Shown in pieces: positions 25,832 to 34,341 of a stretch of DNA of 64,000 nucleotides. Source of the DNA: Sphingopyxis sp. BE259 (GTDB lineage Bacteria > Pseudomonadota > Alphaproteobacteria > Sphingomonadales > Sphingomonadaceae). The stretch's first letter is position 1; the number at the start of each line of letters is the position of its first letter. The notes beneath the pieces are model-generated. The model was not told where the DNA came from. It worked only from the letters and a program-made list of their open reading frames with translations, and made no database searches. The position numbers and the translations under genes were made by a program. The stretch covers positions 3,150,001 to 3,214,000 of the forward strand of contig NZ_JAVDWM010000001.1 in the NCBI RefSeq assembly GCF_031457495.1, read 5' to 3'.

Positions 25832-27759
25832 CGATCGCCCTCATAAAAAGCCTTGTTCACCGCAATGTCGGCGGCGGACAGGCCATAGGCGGCGTCGGCG
25901 ATGTCACCATGATTGACGTAAAGATGATTGGCGTCGAGCGCCTCCAGCAGCGTCGCCTTACGCTGGTCGAATTCCAGCGTGGCAAAGGCGTCCCAATCCC
26001 ATAGCGCCTGATCGACCGTGTAACGCCAATAGCCGTTAGCGCGCATGTCCGCGGTCACTTGCCCCAGCGCCTGTTCGTCGTCCGCTTCGCGGATCCGGCT
26101 CCCGAGGGCTTCGTTCCATTCGGCGAGTTCCAGATAGACGAACGAACCGCCGCCCTGCCAGTTCTGCGCCTTTGAAACGCCGCCCTGTTCGCCTTCGATG
26201 ACTTTTTTCAGGCGCGTCATCGTGACGTCGCCGACATAGTCCATCTGATCGACGCCGATCCAGCGGCGACCCATTTTGTGCGCAACGGCGCAGGTCGTGC
26301 CGGAGCCGAGGAAGAAGTCGAGAATGAGGTCCTTGGGTTGGGTTGAAATTTCAATGATCCGCTCGATCAACCCTTCCGGCTTCGGCGTATCGAATGCTGC
26401 CTTCTCACCAAAAATGAGTTCCAGTTCCCGAGCGGCGTGTTGGTTAAAACCAACATTGTCCCAAATAGAAGGTGTCGTCATTCCCCGGGTTGCTTCAGAC
26501 TTGAACAGCTTTCGCATCGGGGTGCCGGCACGTCCATCTTTTCCCCAAAAATATCGGCGGTCGGCGATAAGTCGCTTCATTTCAGTTTCGTCGTAAACCC
26601 AGCAACGCCCCTTTCGCGGGTAAACGATTTCGCCTGTGAAGGGATTTTGGACGCCATAGGTTAGGCTCTCAACATAGCGACCGCCCTTCGCGTTGCCTGT
26701 CGAATCTACTTTGCGGAATGGCCCACGGTCATCAATACCAAACGGCTCTTCATATTCGCGATACTCAGCGTCGGCCTTCTCTGTCCGCCCCATAGGATAT
26801 AGAGATGCCGACGCCTCGCTATTCTCTTTCTTCGCAACGCCCTTTGAGTAGATCAAGGTGTGGTCATGGATCGATCCAATTCGCTTATCGTTCGGCGGAC
26901 CGTCACGGCGTTGCCATGCGACGTCGACGATAAAACGATCTCGTCCGAAAATTTCGTCCATCAAAACCTTGCAGTAGTGAGCTTCTCTACTGTCTAGATT
27001 AACGAATATGACACCCGAAGACGAAAGCAAATCTTTGGCGATTTCAAGTCGGCTTTTCATAAAAGTTAGCCACGCGGAATGTTCAAACCGGTCGTTATAG
27101 CCGAACCCCTCGTTTTCTGTATTATAGGGCGGATCAATATAGACTAGCTTCACCTGCCCGGCATAACGCGCCTTCAGACTGTGAAGCGCGAGCAGATTAT
27201 TGCCCTTGATCAGCAGATTGTCGTCGGCGCCGATGGTGCCGACCGGCTTCGGCTTGCCCGCCGCGACGGCTTCGGCATCCCAGCGTTCAAAGCCGGTCAG
27301 CGCCTTGGGTTCGAACAGCCGGGTGATGTCGTCGGGCGCAAGCGTGGTATTCTAGAACAGCTCGTCGCGTTTGGCATCTTCCTTCGTCATCCCGCCTTCG
27401 AGCACGCAATCCTTGTACGGCCACGCCAGCACGACGTCGCGGCTGTCCTTCAGATAGCGGCCCTGCCCATCAGTCAGGCCGATGCGATTGCGAAAGGCGG
27501 TGTAGCTGTCGGGCAGGAATGCCTTGTTCGACACAAATTCGGCAAATTTCACCTTGTCGAACACCAGCGTACCGCCGACGTCGGCAAAGAAATGCGCCCG
27601 GATCGGGTCCGACGACAGCAGGGTTTGCAGGAAATCGGCATCAAGCCGTGTCGCCCGGTCGATGACCGCATTTTTGATGAGATGGCCGCTCCCGTCGATC
27701 AGCGCCTCGTTCGTCGCCAGCAGTTGTTCAAGATCGTGGAACAGGTTTTGCATCATCAT
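25828..27759 (-). pseudogene. type III DNA methyltransferase (Mod), interrupted by an in-frame TAG
   Basis: One reading frame of 643 codons is broken by a single TAG at 27352-27354, about codon 136 counted from ATG 27759. The 135-residue N-terminal part ends DAKRDELF. After the stop the frame continues NTTLAPDDITRLFEPK, then IKGNNLLALHSL, DPPYNT (motif IV) and DFFLGSGTT (motif I), the beta-class order of type III N6-adenine methyltransferases. TAC or TAT to TAG would be a one-base change. Reinitiation downstream would have to use a start near 27153, inside the catalytic domain. It could be a true nonsense mutation, suppression or a sequencing error. Confidence 0.85.
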
Positions 27760-27849
27760 CCCTTCGTCGCGCCTCCTTGCATCAAGTCGGCGTCGATTGG
27801 CAACCGGGATGGGCCGGGCCAACACGGGAATGGCGCGGGCGGGTTTGGG

Positions 27850-27983
27850 AATCCTCCCTGTGCCTCAGGCATGGGGAGGGGGACCGTCCGAAGAGTGGTG
27901 GTGGGGCTGCGACGGTAGCGCCAAAGCCCCTCCGTCAGCGCTTCGCGCTGCCACCTCCCCATGGCTTCGCCACAGGGAGGATT
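27850..27983. repeat. long imperfect palindromic repeat (CCTCCCTGTG ends)
   Basis: The ends AATCCTCCCTGTG and CACAGGGAGGATT are perfect inverted arms. Inside, ATGGGGAGG and CCTCCCCAT form a second pair. The total length is about 134 bp. The right end reaches into the stop codon of the next gene. Confidence 0.7.
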
Positions 27984-28893
27984 ATTGCGTTAGCCACCGC
28001 CTGCAATCATCCCGGACCCGCGCATCGCTGTCCCGCATCCCCCGCTCCAGCACCGCCGCCCTGCCCTCGCCCTCCGCCACCGCCGCCAGCGCGGCGATGG
28101 CGCCCGCGCGGACTCTCGGGACGGGGTGCGTCTGCGCGATGTGGTCGGCGATGCCCTGCGCCTCTTCGCTCAGGTGGACGGCGCAGCGGAGGAGGAGTTC
28201 GCCGCTGGTCAGGGTGGGGCGGCGGGCGATGGTGGGGGGCTGGCCCGCGCGCGCGCGCGCTTCGCTGCCCAGATCGACGATATATTGGTCGCGCCAAGGG
28301 ACATGCTCGCCCTCGTCCATGATGTTCAAGCTGACCGACAGGCTGGCGGGGGGCTGCTGGCAGTGGAGGTCGCGGTGGGCGCGATAGAGGAGCATCTGGC
28401 CTTCGCCAAGCTGGCTGCGCCCGGTGAAGGTCGGGGTCAGCGGCTCGCCGTGGCGGCCGTCGATCGCCTCTGGATCGACCTCATAATCGTCGCTGAGATA
28501 GCCGGGGCCGAAATAGCCGATGGTGAGGAAGTTGAAATTATGGTCGTGCGCGACGCCGTAGGAGAAGGCCGCGGCGCCGCTGGTCCGATAGGCGGCGTCG
28601 GGCGCGGCGGGCCAGATGTTGGCGCGCAGGTACCAGCCGCGCGGGCTGCGGTGGAGGAGGATGACCTGCGCCGAATAGCGGTTGGCGGGCTGTGGTTCGG
28701 CGGCGTCGGATACGAGCGCGGCGATGAGGTGGTCGGCGAGAAAGTCGCGGTTGCGCTGGAGGCCGGCGAGGAGGGTGGCGCAGCGGTGGATACTGGCCTC
28801 GTCGGTGAGGTCGACACCGTGCTGGTCGAGGGTGCCGGTGACTTCGGCGAGGGTGAGCGGGGGTCCGGGGGGTGGAGTTACTGGGCGGGGCAT
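27982..28893 (-). CDS. cupin-like/HEAT-repeat protein in a small-peptide operon
   Basis: A 303-residue protein, not assigned to a named family. The central part has AFSYGVAHDHNFNFLTIGYF (His116 and His118) and LLYRAHRDLHCQ (His173, His177). This is the spacing of metal-binding histidines in cupin-type oxygenases. Residues about 240-303 form HEAT-like helices (HPVPRVRAGAIAALAAVA, DSDARVRDDCRRWL). The gene is third in an operon behind a 48-residue peptide gene and another HEAT protein. A role as an iron-dependent peptide-modifying enzyme is an inference from context. Its stop codon lies at the edge of a palindromic repeat. Confidence 0.65.
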   Translation of the reverse strand: MPRPVTPPPGPPLTLAEVTGTLDQHGVDLTDEASIHRCATLLAGLQRNRDFLADHLIAALVSDAAEPQPANRYSAQVILLHRSPRGWYLRANIWPAAPDAAYRTSGAAAFSYGVAHDHNFNFLTIGYFGPGYLSDDYEVDPEAIDGRHGEPLTPTFTGRSQLGEGQMLLYRAHRDLHCQQPPASLSVSLNIMDEGEHVPWRDQYIVDLGSEARARAGQPPTIARRPTLTSGELLLRCAVHLSEEAQGIADHIAQTHPVPRVRAGAIAALAAVAEGEGRAAVLERGMRDSDARVRDDCRRWLTQ

Positions 28894-28907
28894 GGAGTTT
28901 CCTCTGC

Positions 28908-29033
28908 TCCCCTCCCGCAGGCGGGAGGGGTTGGGGGTGGGGTTGGCGGTTTGGCGCTGTGCTTGATGCCCACCCCGCTGCGACTAGCCAGCAAGCTGGC
29001 AAGTCTCGCTGCCCCTCCCCTGAAGGGGAGGGG
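28908..29033. repeat. family A palindromic repeat, full element
   Basis: The left palindrome (28908-28930) is CCCCTCCCGC/GCGGGAGGGG. A spacer follows, then CCCCGCTGCGACT-AG-CCAGC-AA-GCTGG-C-AAGTCTCGCTG and a right palindrome CCCCTCCCC/GGGGAGGGG. It lies between the two HEAT genes and supplies the last codons and stop of the upstream one. Confidence 0.8.
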
Positions 29034-30039
29034 ATTGGAGGAGTGCGAGCGTGGCTTGGGCTGCGGCGCGCACTTCGGGGTGCGGATCGTCCGCTGCCAT
29101 CGCGGCGAGCGGGGCGTGGGCGGCGGTGGGGTTGAGCGCGATCAACTCGCGCATTGCGTGCCAGCGGGCGGCGAAATCCTGGCTGTGCGTCTCGACCTCG
29201 AACAACGCCACAGCGTCGGGGCGACCGAGGTGGCGGAGCAGGGTCAGCGCCATGGCGCGGAAGCTGCTGTCGCGGCGCGAGGCGCTGATGTGGAGGAGGT
29301 GGCCGGTGGCAGGGTCGTAGCTGCGGATCGGGAGCGGCGACGGCGGCTGGACGGTGAGTTCGAGGAGGAGCGTGTCGTGCGCACCGGGGACGAGAGTGAA
29401 GCCTTCGCGCGCGGTGTCAAGGTCGAGCGTCTCGCCGGTCCTGAGCGGGCGCGGCGGATCGCTTTGGCAGGGCGCGGCAGCGCTGGCGGTGAACGCGCCC
29501 GCTTCCTCGGCCGGGGTGAGCGCGACATGGTGTTGGCAAAGCTGCGCCCCGCCGCTGGCAAGGACATGGATCGCGGTGCGTCCGGGGACGAAAATGGCGG
29601 GCGTTTCGGGCGGTGCGGAGGAGGCGAAGGGCCAGACGCGCAAGGTCAGGCGGACGTGGCCGCGTTCGGCAAGCACGAGTCCGCCCGGCGCCGGGTCGCC
29701 GCCGGCGCCCTCCCCGCCACCGAAGGCGCGCAGCGGTGGGCGCGCGAAGGGGTCGGCGCGGAGGAGCGCGAGCGCGCTGTCCAGTCGGCGTTCCAGCCAG
29801 CGCCTATCGGTGAGCCATGGGCGCAGCGCCGCCATGGCATCAGCGGGGGCGGCGTCCGCCTGCGCCGCGATCGCAGTGAGCAGCCCGTCGGGCGCGGTGT
29901 CGGCGGCGGTCCACGCGGCGTCGACCCTGGCCACGGCGGTGCGGATCGTATCACGGCGCGCGCCGTCGTGGCGCGGGAAATGATCGTGGCGGGAGGCGCT
30001 GACGGGCATCGCGGTGGGGCGGGAAAGCCGGGGCGCCAT
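28984..30039 (-). CDS. HEAT-repeat protein, second gene of the small-peptide operon
   Basis: A 351-residue protein. The N-terminal 100 residues are helical with WLTDRRWLERRLDSALALL. The middle (about 125-250) is strand-rich (VRLTLRVWPFAS, AIFVPGRTAIHVLA, TLLLELTV) and could be a degenerate cupin-like barrel. The C-terminal part (about 260-340) has HEAT-like helices (SSFRAMALTLLRHLGRPDAV, DPHPEVRAAAQATLALL). The final residues PPLQGRGSETCQLAG are encoded by the family A repeat, so the original 3' end was probably replaced. ATG 30039 has AAGGGACGG upstream; ATG 30009 is an alternative. The function is unknown. Confidence 0.6.
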   Translation of the reverse strand: MAPRLSRPTAMPVSASRHDHFPRHDGARRDTIRTAVARVDAAWTAADTAPDGLLTAIAAQADAAPADAMAALRPWLTDRRWLERRLDSALALLRADPFARPPLRAFGGGEGAGGDPAPGGLVLAERGHVRLTLRVWPFASSAPPETPAIFVPGRTAIHVLASGGAQLCQHHVALTPAEEAGAFTASAAAPCQSDPPRPLRTGETLDLDTAREGFTLVPGAHDTLLLELTVQPPSPLPIRSYDPATGHLLHISASRRDSSFRAMALTLLRHLGRPDAVALFEVETHSQDFAARWHAMRELIALNPTAAHAPLAAMAADDPHPEVRAAAQATLALLQSPPLQGRGSETCQLAG

Positions 30040-30063
30040 GCCCCGTCCCTTCCCGCCGCCCTG

Positions 30064-30210
30064 TCAGTCGTACACGATAAGCGCGATGGTGACCGCGATT
30101 TCGAACACCGACGGCCCCGACGATGCGCTGTCACCGACGAACGAGCCGAAAAGCCCGACCGCGGTGTCCAGCAACGGCAGCGCGTCTATATCGATAGGTG
30201 GCAGATCCAT
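30064..30210 (-). CDS. 48-residue peptide, candidate precursor peptide
   Basis: The frame starts MDLPPIDIDALPLLDTAVGL, continues with GSFVGDSASSG, and ends in a hydrophobic FEIAVTIALIVYD. AGGGGAA lies 6-12 nt before the ATG, a plausible ribosome-binding site. The acidic, leader-like first half and hydrophobic tail, directly upstream of two HEAT proteins (one with cupin-like histidines), resemble the layout of a ribosomally made and modified peptide system. No known RiPP class is matched. It could instead be a membrane-inserted small protein. Confidence 0.5.
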   Translation of the reverse strand: MDLPPIDIDALPLLDTAVGLFGSFVGDSASSGPSVFEIAVTIALIVYD

Positions 30211-30375
30211 GTGGCATTCCCCTGGCAAACGGCGGCGCGACCCGCCGCCAGGGGTGAGGCTAGGTGGCGCTGCACGGGGTGCCAGTTAACTTACCGTAAT
30301 GTCGCTGGTCGAAGGTAGCTTGCTCCGGCGGCGGCGCGGCATAGGATGGTGTGGAAACGAACCGGGAGATTTGCC

Positions 30376-31323
30376 ATGCGCCATATCTTTGCCGCCGCCC
30401 TCGCCCTGCTGCTGGCTACGCCCGCCGCCGCCGAAACATTGCTGATCGGCAACAAGGGCGAGGATACGTTGAGCCTGGTCGCGTTGTCATCGGGCGCGGA
30501 ACTAGCGCGATTGCCGACGGGCAAGATGCCGCACGAAATCGCAGTGTCGCCCGACGGCAAGCAGGCGGCGGTGGTGGCTTATGGCGGGACGACGATCGAC
30601 GTGTTCGATGTCGCGGCGCGGACGAAGGTCCGGACGATCGACCTCAGCCCCAACCAGCGGCCGCACGGGCTGCTGTGGCTGACCGACGGGCGGTTGGTCG
30701 CGACGACCGAGGGCAGCCAGTCGGTCGCGGTGGTCGCCCCGGACGGATCGGTGACGTCGATTGCGACGGGGCAGCAGGGGTCGCATATGGTCGTCGTCGC
30801 GCCTGACAACCGCACTGCCTATACCGCCAACATCGGGTCGGGCACGGTGAGCGTGCTGGATTTGCAGGTGGGGGCGAAACTGCGCGACCTGACCATCGGC
30901 GGCAAGCCCGAGGGGTTGGCGCTGACGAAGGGCGGGCGCGAGCTGTGGGTCGGCGACCTCGATGCACCGCGGGTGACAGTGTGGGACACGGCGAGCGGCG
31001 CCAAGGTCGCCGAGCTGCCGGTCGATCCGGTGGCGATTCGAGTGCTGGCGAGCCCCGACAGCAAGCTGATCGCGACGAGCAATATCGGCAAGGGGACGAT
31101 CAGCCTGTTCGACGCCGAAACGCGCGCGCCGATGCGGACGATCCAGGTGTCGGAGGGCGATGCGGCGCGGCAGGTGACCTTGCTGTTCAGCCCCGATTCC
31201 AAGCGGCTCTATGCGGCGGAAACGGGGATCGACAAGGTGGCGGAGATCGATGTCGCGACGGGCAAGGTGCTGCGCCGGATCGCGGCGGGCAAGCAAGGCG
31301 ACGGATTGGCGATTGCGCCTTAG
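30376..31323 (+). CDS. YncE-like periplasmic beta-propeller protein
   Basis: A 315-residue protein with a signal peptide ending TPAAAE. Repeated propeller blades follow, of the type GTVSVLDLQVG, GTTIDVFDVAARTKV and ISLFDAETRAP, each with the SPDGK or SPDSK turn of the YVTN/YncE family. It probably forms a seven-bladed propeller in the periplasm that binds a ligand or protein. ATG 30376 has GGGAGA upstream. It is divergent from the peptide/HEAT operon across a 165-bp gap. The stop overlaps the convergent gene by 4 bp. Confidence 0.85.
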   Translation: MRHIFAAALALLLATPAAAETLLIGNKGEDTLSLVALSSGAELARLPTGKMPHEIAVSPDGKQAAVVAYGGTTIDVFDVAARTKVRTIDLSPNQRPHGLLWLTDGRLVATTEGSQSVAVVAPDGSVTSIATGQQGSHMVVVAPDNRTAYTANIGSGTVSVLDLQVGAKLRDLTIGGKPEGLALTKGGRELWVGDLDAPRVTVWDTASGAKVAELPVDPVAIRVLASPDSKLIATSNIGKGTISLFDAETRAPMRTIQVSEGDAARQVTLLFSPDSKRLYAAETGIDKVAEIDVATGKVLRRIAAGKQGDGLAIAP

Positions 31324-31688
31324 CGGGGCACCTTCCCGGTTTTGATATAGCTTTCCTGATCGGCAGCGAACGCGGTTCGCCCGTTGACGATGTTGCCGTC
31401 GATTTCTGCCAGCGCCGCGGCTTCCGAACGGCCGCTGGCCATGGCCACCTTGACGGCGAGGGGGCGGAAACGGGCTTCCTGCTCGAGGCAGCTTTTCGCC
31501 AGACCCTCCTTGAATTTTGCCGGATCCATCTTCGTCGTCATGCCCATTTGCACGGTCGCTCGCAGGCACCCGATAAAGGCGTTTGCGGCGGCTTCGAATT
31601 CGGCGCGATCGGCCTCGCCGACCTGCGCCGCGGCGCCGACGGGCACCGCCAATGCGACAAGCGCGGCCAGCGAATTTGCTCGTAACAT
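31320..31688 (-). CDS. small secreted hypothetical protein
   Basis: A 122-residue protein with a signal peptide (MLRANSLAALVALAVPVGAAAQ). The mature domain is helical with two cysteines (IGCLRAT and KSCLEQE) that could form a disulfide. ATG 31688 is chosen because CAGGAGAG precedes it. It is convergent with the YncE-like gene. No family is recognised. Confidence 0.72.
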   Translation of the reverse strand: MLRANSLAALVALAVPVGAAAQVGEADRAEFEAAANAFIGCLRATVQMGMTTKMDPAKFKEGLAKSCLEQEARFRPLAVKVAMASGRSEAAALAEIDGNIVNGRTAFAADQESYIKTGKVPR

Positions 31689-31726
31689 CTTACTCTCCTG
31701 ATGCTCATTAATATCCAACGATATCT

Positions 31727-32494
31727 TCAGGCCATAATCCACAGCGATAGCCCCGGCGGCGGGTCAGCTGGTGGCATATCCGCGACATGGCGCACCGCAT
31801 CGGCGCGCGCGCGGGCGAGGATGGCGGCAGGAATGGCGGCGGGGTGGAAGATATGATCGGCCTCGCCGAGCAGGCGGGCGGCGCGGAGGGTGAGGTCGTC
31901 GGGGTCGGGGCTGGTCAGGTGGATCGTTTCGAGGCGCGACGGTTGGATCGCTGCTTCGCTCGCTAGCCAGCTTTCCAGCTTGTCCGCCGCATCACCAGCC
32001 AGCGGATCGAGCGCGCCGCCACTCGCCAGCGCCGCGTCGATCGCGCGGCGGCGGTCGGCGGCGGCGGGCCAGCGCACCTTCATCGCGTCGCGCGCGGCGT
32101 GCAGCGCCGATGCGAGCGCGCCCAGCCGCGCGGGGAGCAGCGCCTCGATGCGTTGACGGACGGCTTTCGCAAGCCCCGCCGACGCGCCGCCGGTGCCAAT
32201 GGCGATGGTGACGGGGGCGCGGTCGACGATTGCAGGGGTGGTGAAATCGCAGAGGTCGGGGCGGTCGACGACGTTGACGAGCAGGCCGTGGGCGCGGAGT
32301 TTGCCGGCGGCGGCGCGGGCTTCAGCTTCGTCGTCGAGCGCGACGAAGGCGATGGTCGCGCCTTGCTCCCATGCCCGGACAATGCGGCCCCCGGCGCGCT
32401 CGATCAGCCGCGCCTTGGCTTCGGCGGCCTCGCCCTCCCCCACCAGCACGACGGTGCGGCCGGTGAGGGTCAGGAAGATCGGGAGTTGGTGCAT
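31727..32494 (-). CDS. precorrin-2 dehydrogenase / sirohydrochlorin ferrochelatase (CysG N-terminal type)
   Basis: A 255-residue protein with MHQLPIFLTLTGRTVVLVGEG (NAD-binding fold), GLLVNVVDRPDLCDFTTPAI and IAIGTGGASAGLAKAVRQRIE, the CysG-N/Met8p signature. It would oxidise precorrin-2 and insert iron to make siroheme. About 60 residues at the C-terminus (ETIHLTSPDPDDLTLRAARL, then LLGEADHIFH) resemble the start of a uroporphyrinogen methyltransferase domain (normally VGAGPGDPDLLTLRA). That domain stops early and lacks the rest of the fold. It may be a remnant of a full CysG fusion. ATG 32494 is preferred. Confidence 0.8.
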   Translation of the reverse strand: MHQLPIFLTLTGRTVVLVGEGEAAEAKARLIERAGGRIVRAWEQGATIAFVALDDEAEARAAAGKLRAHGLLVNVVDRPDLCDFTTPAIVDRAPVTIAIGTGGASAGLAKAVRQRIEALLPARLGALASALHAARDAMKVRWPAAADRRRAIDAALASGGALDPLAGDAADKLESWLASEAAIQPSRLETIHLTSPDPDDLTLRAARLLGEADHIFHPAAIPAAILARARADAVRHVADMPPADPPPGLSLWIMA

Positions 32495-32510
32495 GGATTT
32501 GCCCTTTTTC

Positions 32511-32593
32511 TCGTCATGCCGGACTTTATCCGGCATCCATGAACCCTGCCGCGCGGTTGGGCCATGGGCCCCGGATCAAGTCCGGGGTGACGA
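32511..32593. repeat. family B palindromic repeat
   Basis: TCGTCATGCCGGACTTTATC and GGATCAAGTCCGGGGTGACGA form the arms of an imperfect inverted repeat upstream of the CysG-N-type gene. Confidence 0.72.
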
Positions 32594-32635
32594 GGAAAAG
32601 ATAGTGTCGCTGCACAGCGGCGCAACCGCGCCGTA

Positions 32636-33895
32636 TCAATCGATCCAGTCCGGCACGCGCTCGGCGGCCATGATCGTGCTCGCGGCGATGCGGTCGGCGA
32701 CCTTGATATAGCGATCGCCGTCGACCAGCACTTCGGGCACCAGGCTGCGGCTGTTGTACGTCGATGCCATCGTCGCGCCATAGGCACCCGCGGTGCGGAA
32801 CACCGCGAGGTCGCCCGATTCGACCGCGTCGGTCACGCGGTCGCGCGCGAAGGTGTCGCCGGTCTCGCACACCGGGCCGACGATCGATGCGGTCATCTTT
32901 TCGCCGCTCGGCTTGACCGCGACGAAATCATGATAGGCGTCGTAGAGCGCGGGCCGCGCCAGATCGTTCATCGCCGCATCGACGATCACGAACGGATTGG
33001 TCGCGCCCGGCTTGACCCACAGAACCTCGGTCAGCAGCACCCCGGTGTTGCCCGCGATCACGCGGCCGGGTTCGAACATCAAGGTGACGTCCCAATCCCT
33101 GGTTACCCGCGCGACCATCGCGCCATAATCGGCCATCGACGGCGGATTGTCGTCGGCCTTGTATCGGACGCCCAGCCCGCCGCCGAGATCGACATGGGTG
33201 ATGCTGTGTCCCGCGGCGCGCAAGTCGGCAACGAGACGCCCGACGCGCTCGAACGCCGCCTCAAGCGGGTCGAGGCTGGTCAGCTGGCTGCCGATATGGA
33301 CCGCGATGCCGCGCATCTGAAGTCCCGGCAGCGCGGCGAGGCGGTCGAACATCGCGGGCGCGACGTCGATGCCGACACCGAACTTGTTGTCGGCCTTGCC
33401 GGTCGAAATCTTGGCATGGGTGCCTGCATCGACGTCGGGATTGACGCGCAGCACCGCGCGCGCTGTCATTTCCTTCGCCAGCGCGATTTCGGCGAGCGCG
33501 ATGCCTTCGGGTTCATGTTCGATATTGAACTGGCCGATGCCGCGGTCGAGCCCCTGCGCCAGCTCGGCGCGGGTCTTGCCGACGCCCGAAAAAACGATGT
33601 CGTCGGGCGCCATGCCCGCGGCGAGCGCACGTTCGAGCTCGCCGCCCGACACGACGTCGGCGCCATAACCCTGCCGCGCGAGAACGCGCAGCACGCCGAG
33701 GTTGGGGTTGCTCTTGATCGCAAAGGCCAGGTGCTTGCGCGGCACGTCCTTCAGCCCGTCGCGGAATTCCTGCGCGTGGCGTTCGAGCATGGCGCGCGAA
33801 TAGACGTAAACGGGCGTGCCGATTTCTTCGGCGATGCGGGGCAGCGGAATATCTTCGGCGTGGAGGACGCCGTCACGAAGGGCAAATTGATCCAT
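32636..33895 (-). CDS. lysA: diaminopimelate decarboxylase
   Basis: A 419-residue PLP enzyme that makes L-lysine from meso-diaminopimelate. The PLP lysine is Lys61 in AFAIKSNPNLG. Other family motifs include GADVVSGGELERAL, HIGSQL, DLGGGLGVRY, EPGR and CETGDTFA with the active-site Cys. ATG 33895 gives the usual N-terminus MDQFALRDGVLH. It lies in one run with the lipoprotein gene and argH, with a long repeat between. Confidence 0.96.
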   Translation of the reverse strand: MDQFALRDGVLHAEDIPLPRIAEEIGTPVYVYSRAMLERHAQEFRDGLKDVPRKHLAFAIKSNPNLGVLRVLARQGYGADVVSGGELERALAAGMAPDDIVFSGVGKTRAELAQGLDRGIGQFNIEHEPEGIALAEIALAKEMTARAVLRVNPDVDAGTHAKISTGKADNKFGVGIDVAPAMFDRLAALPGLQMRGIAVHIGSQLTSLDPLEAAFERVGRLVADLRAAGHSITHVDLGGGLGVRYKADDNPPSMADYGAMVARVTRDWDVTLMFEPGRVIAGNTGVLLTEVLWVKPGATNPFVIVDAAMNDLARPALYDAYHDFVAVKPSGEKMTASIVGPVCETGDTFARDRVTDAVESGDLAVFRTAGAYGATMASTYNSRSLVPEVLVDGDRYIKVADRIAASTIMAAERVPDWID

Positions 33896-33933
33896 GGAAT
33901 GAAATCCTAAAGGTCGGTCTTGATCACATTGAG

Positions 33934-34047
33934 CCGTTCGTTCTGAGGAGGGGCTGAGCCTGGCGAAGACCCGTCTCGAAGGATGCCTATGCAACGATCC
34001 TTCGAGACGCCATTTCGACAAGCTCGATGGCTCCTCAGGACAAACGG
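33934..34047. repeat. family F long palindromic repeat
   Basis: The ends CCGTTCGTTCTGAGGAG and CTCCTCAGGACAAACGG pair. Inner arms CGTCTCGAAGGAT and ATCCTTCGAGACG are perfect. It is related to 48331-48453. Confidence 0.75.
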
Positions 34048-34077
34048 ATATTATTCTTCCCGATCATTCGCCCGATC

Positions 34078-34341
34078 TCAGCCCGGAGGCGGCAGGTCGA
34101 AATCGTCGGGTTCGCGTTGTTCGGACCGTTTGAGAAGTTCGTCGCTGCGCGCAGGCCGGGCCTGCGCGTCAGGCGTCGTAAGCTCCTCCGTGGTCGGGGC
34201 GCGCGTCGCGCCCAACGGGACGACCGGGGCGGGCTGGCCCGCCACCGGCTTCAGATCTTCCTTGCTGCCGCACGCACCAAGCGTCGCGAGCAGGGTGGCG
34301 CCCGTCAGGGCGGCGGCGATTGTGCGGCGATGCGCCATCAT
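34078..34341 (-). CDS. small lipoprotein, LptM/YifL-like
   Basis: An 87-residue protein with a lipoprotein signal ([11 protein letters not shown], acylated Cys24) and a Pro-rich, disordered mature part ending DDFDLPPPG. Short lipoproteins (YifL, now LptM) are commonly found next to lysA, as here between argH and lysA. The E. coli protein promotes LptD maturation; the same role here is an inference from position and type. The ATG overlaps the argH stop by 4 nt. Confidence 0.75.
   Translation of the reverse strand: MMAHRRTIAAALTGATLLATLGACGSKEDLKPVAGQPAPVVPLGATRAPTTEELTTPDAQARPARSDELLKRSEQREPDDFDLPPPG

Noticed and set aside
27153..27159. ATG at 27153 or GTG at 27159 as the genuine start of a shorter methyltransferase
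   Set aside because: Starting there would omit the conserved IKGNNLLALHSL segment and begin at the edge of the DPPY motif. The upstream frame clearly continues the same protein across the TAG.
27850..29033. A CRISPR array in the repeat-rich segment
   Set aside because: The repeats are single palindromes of different families, not regularly spaced short direct repeats, and no cas gene is present.
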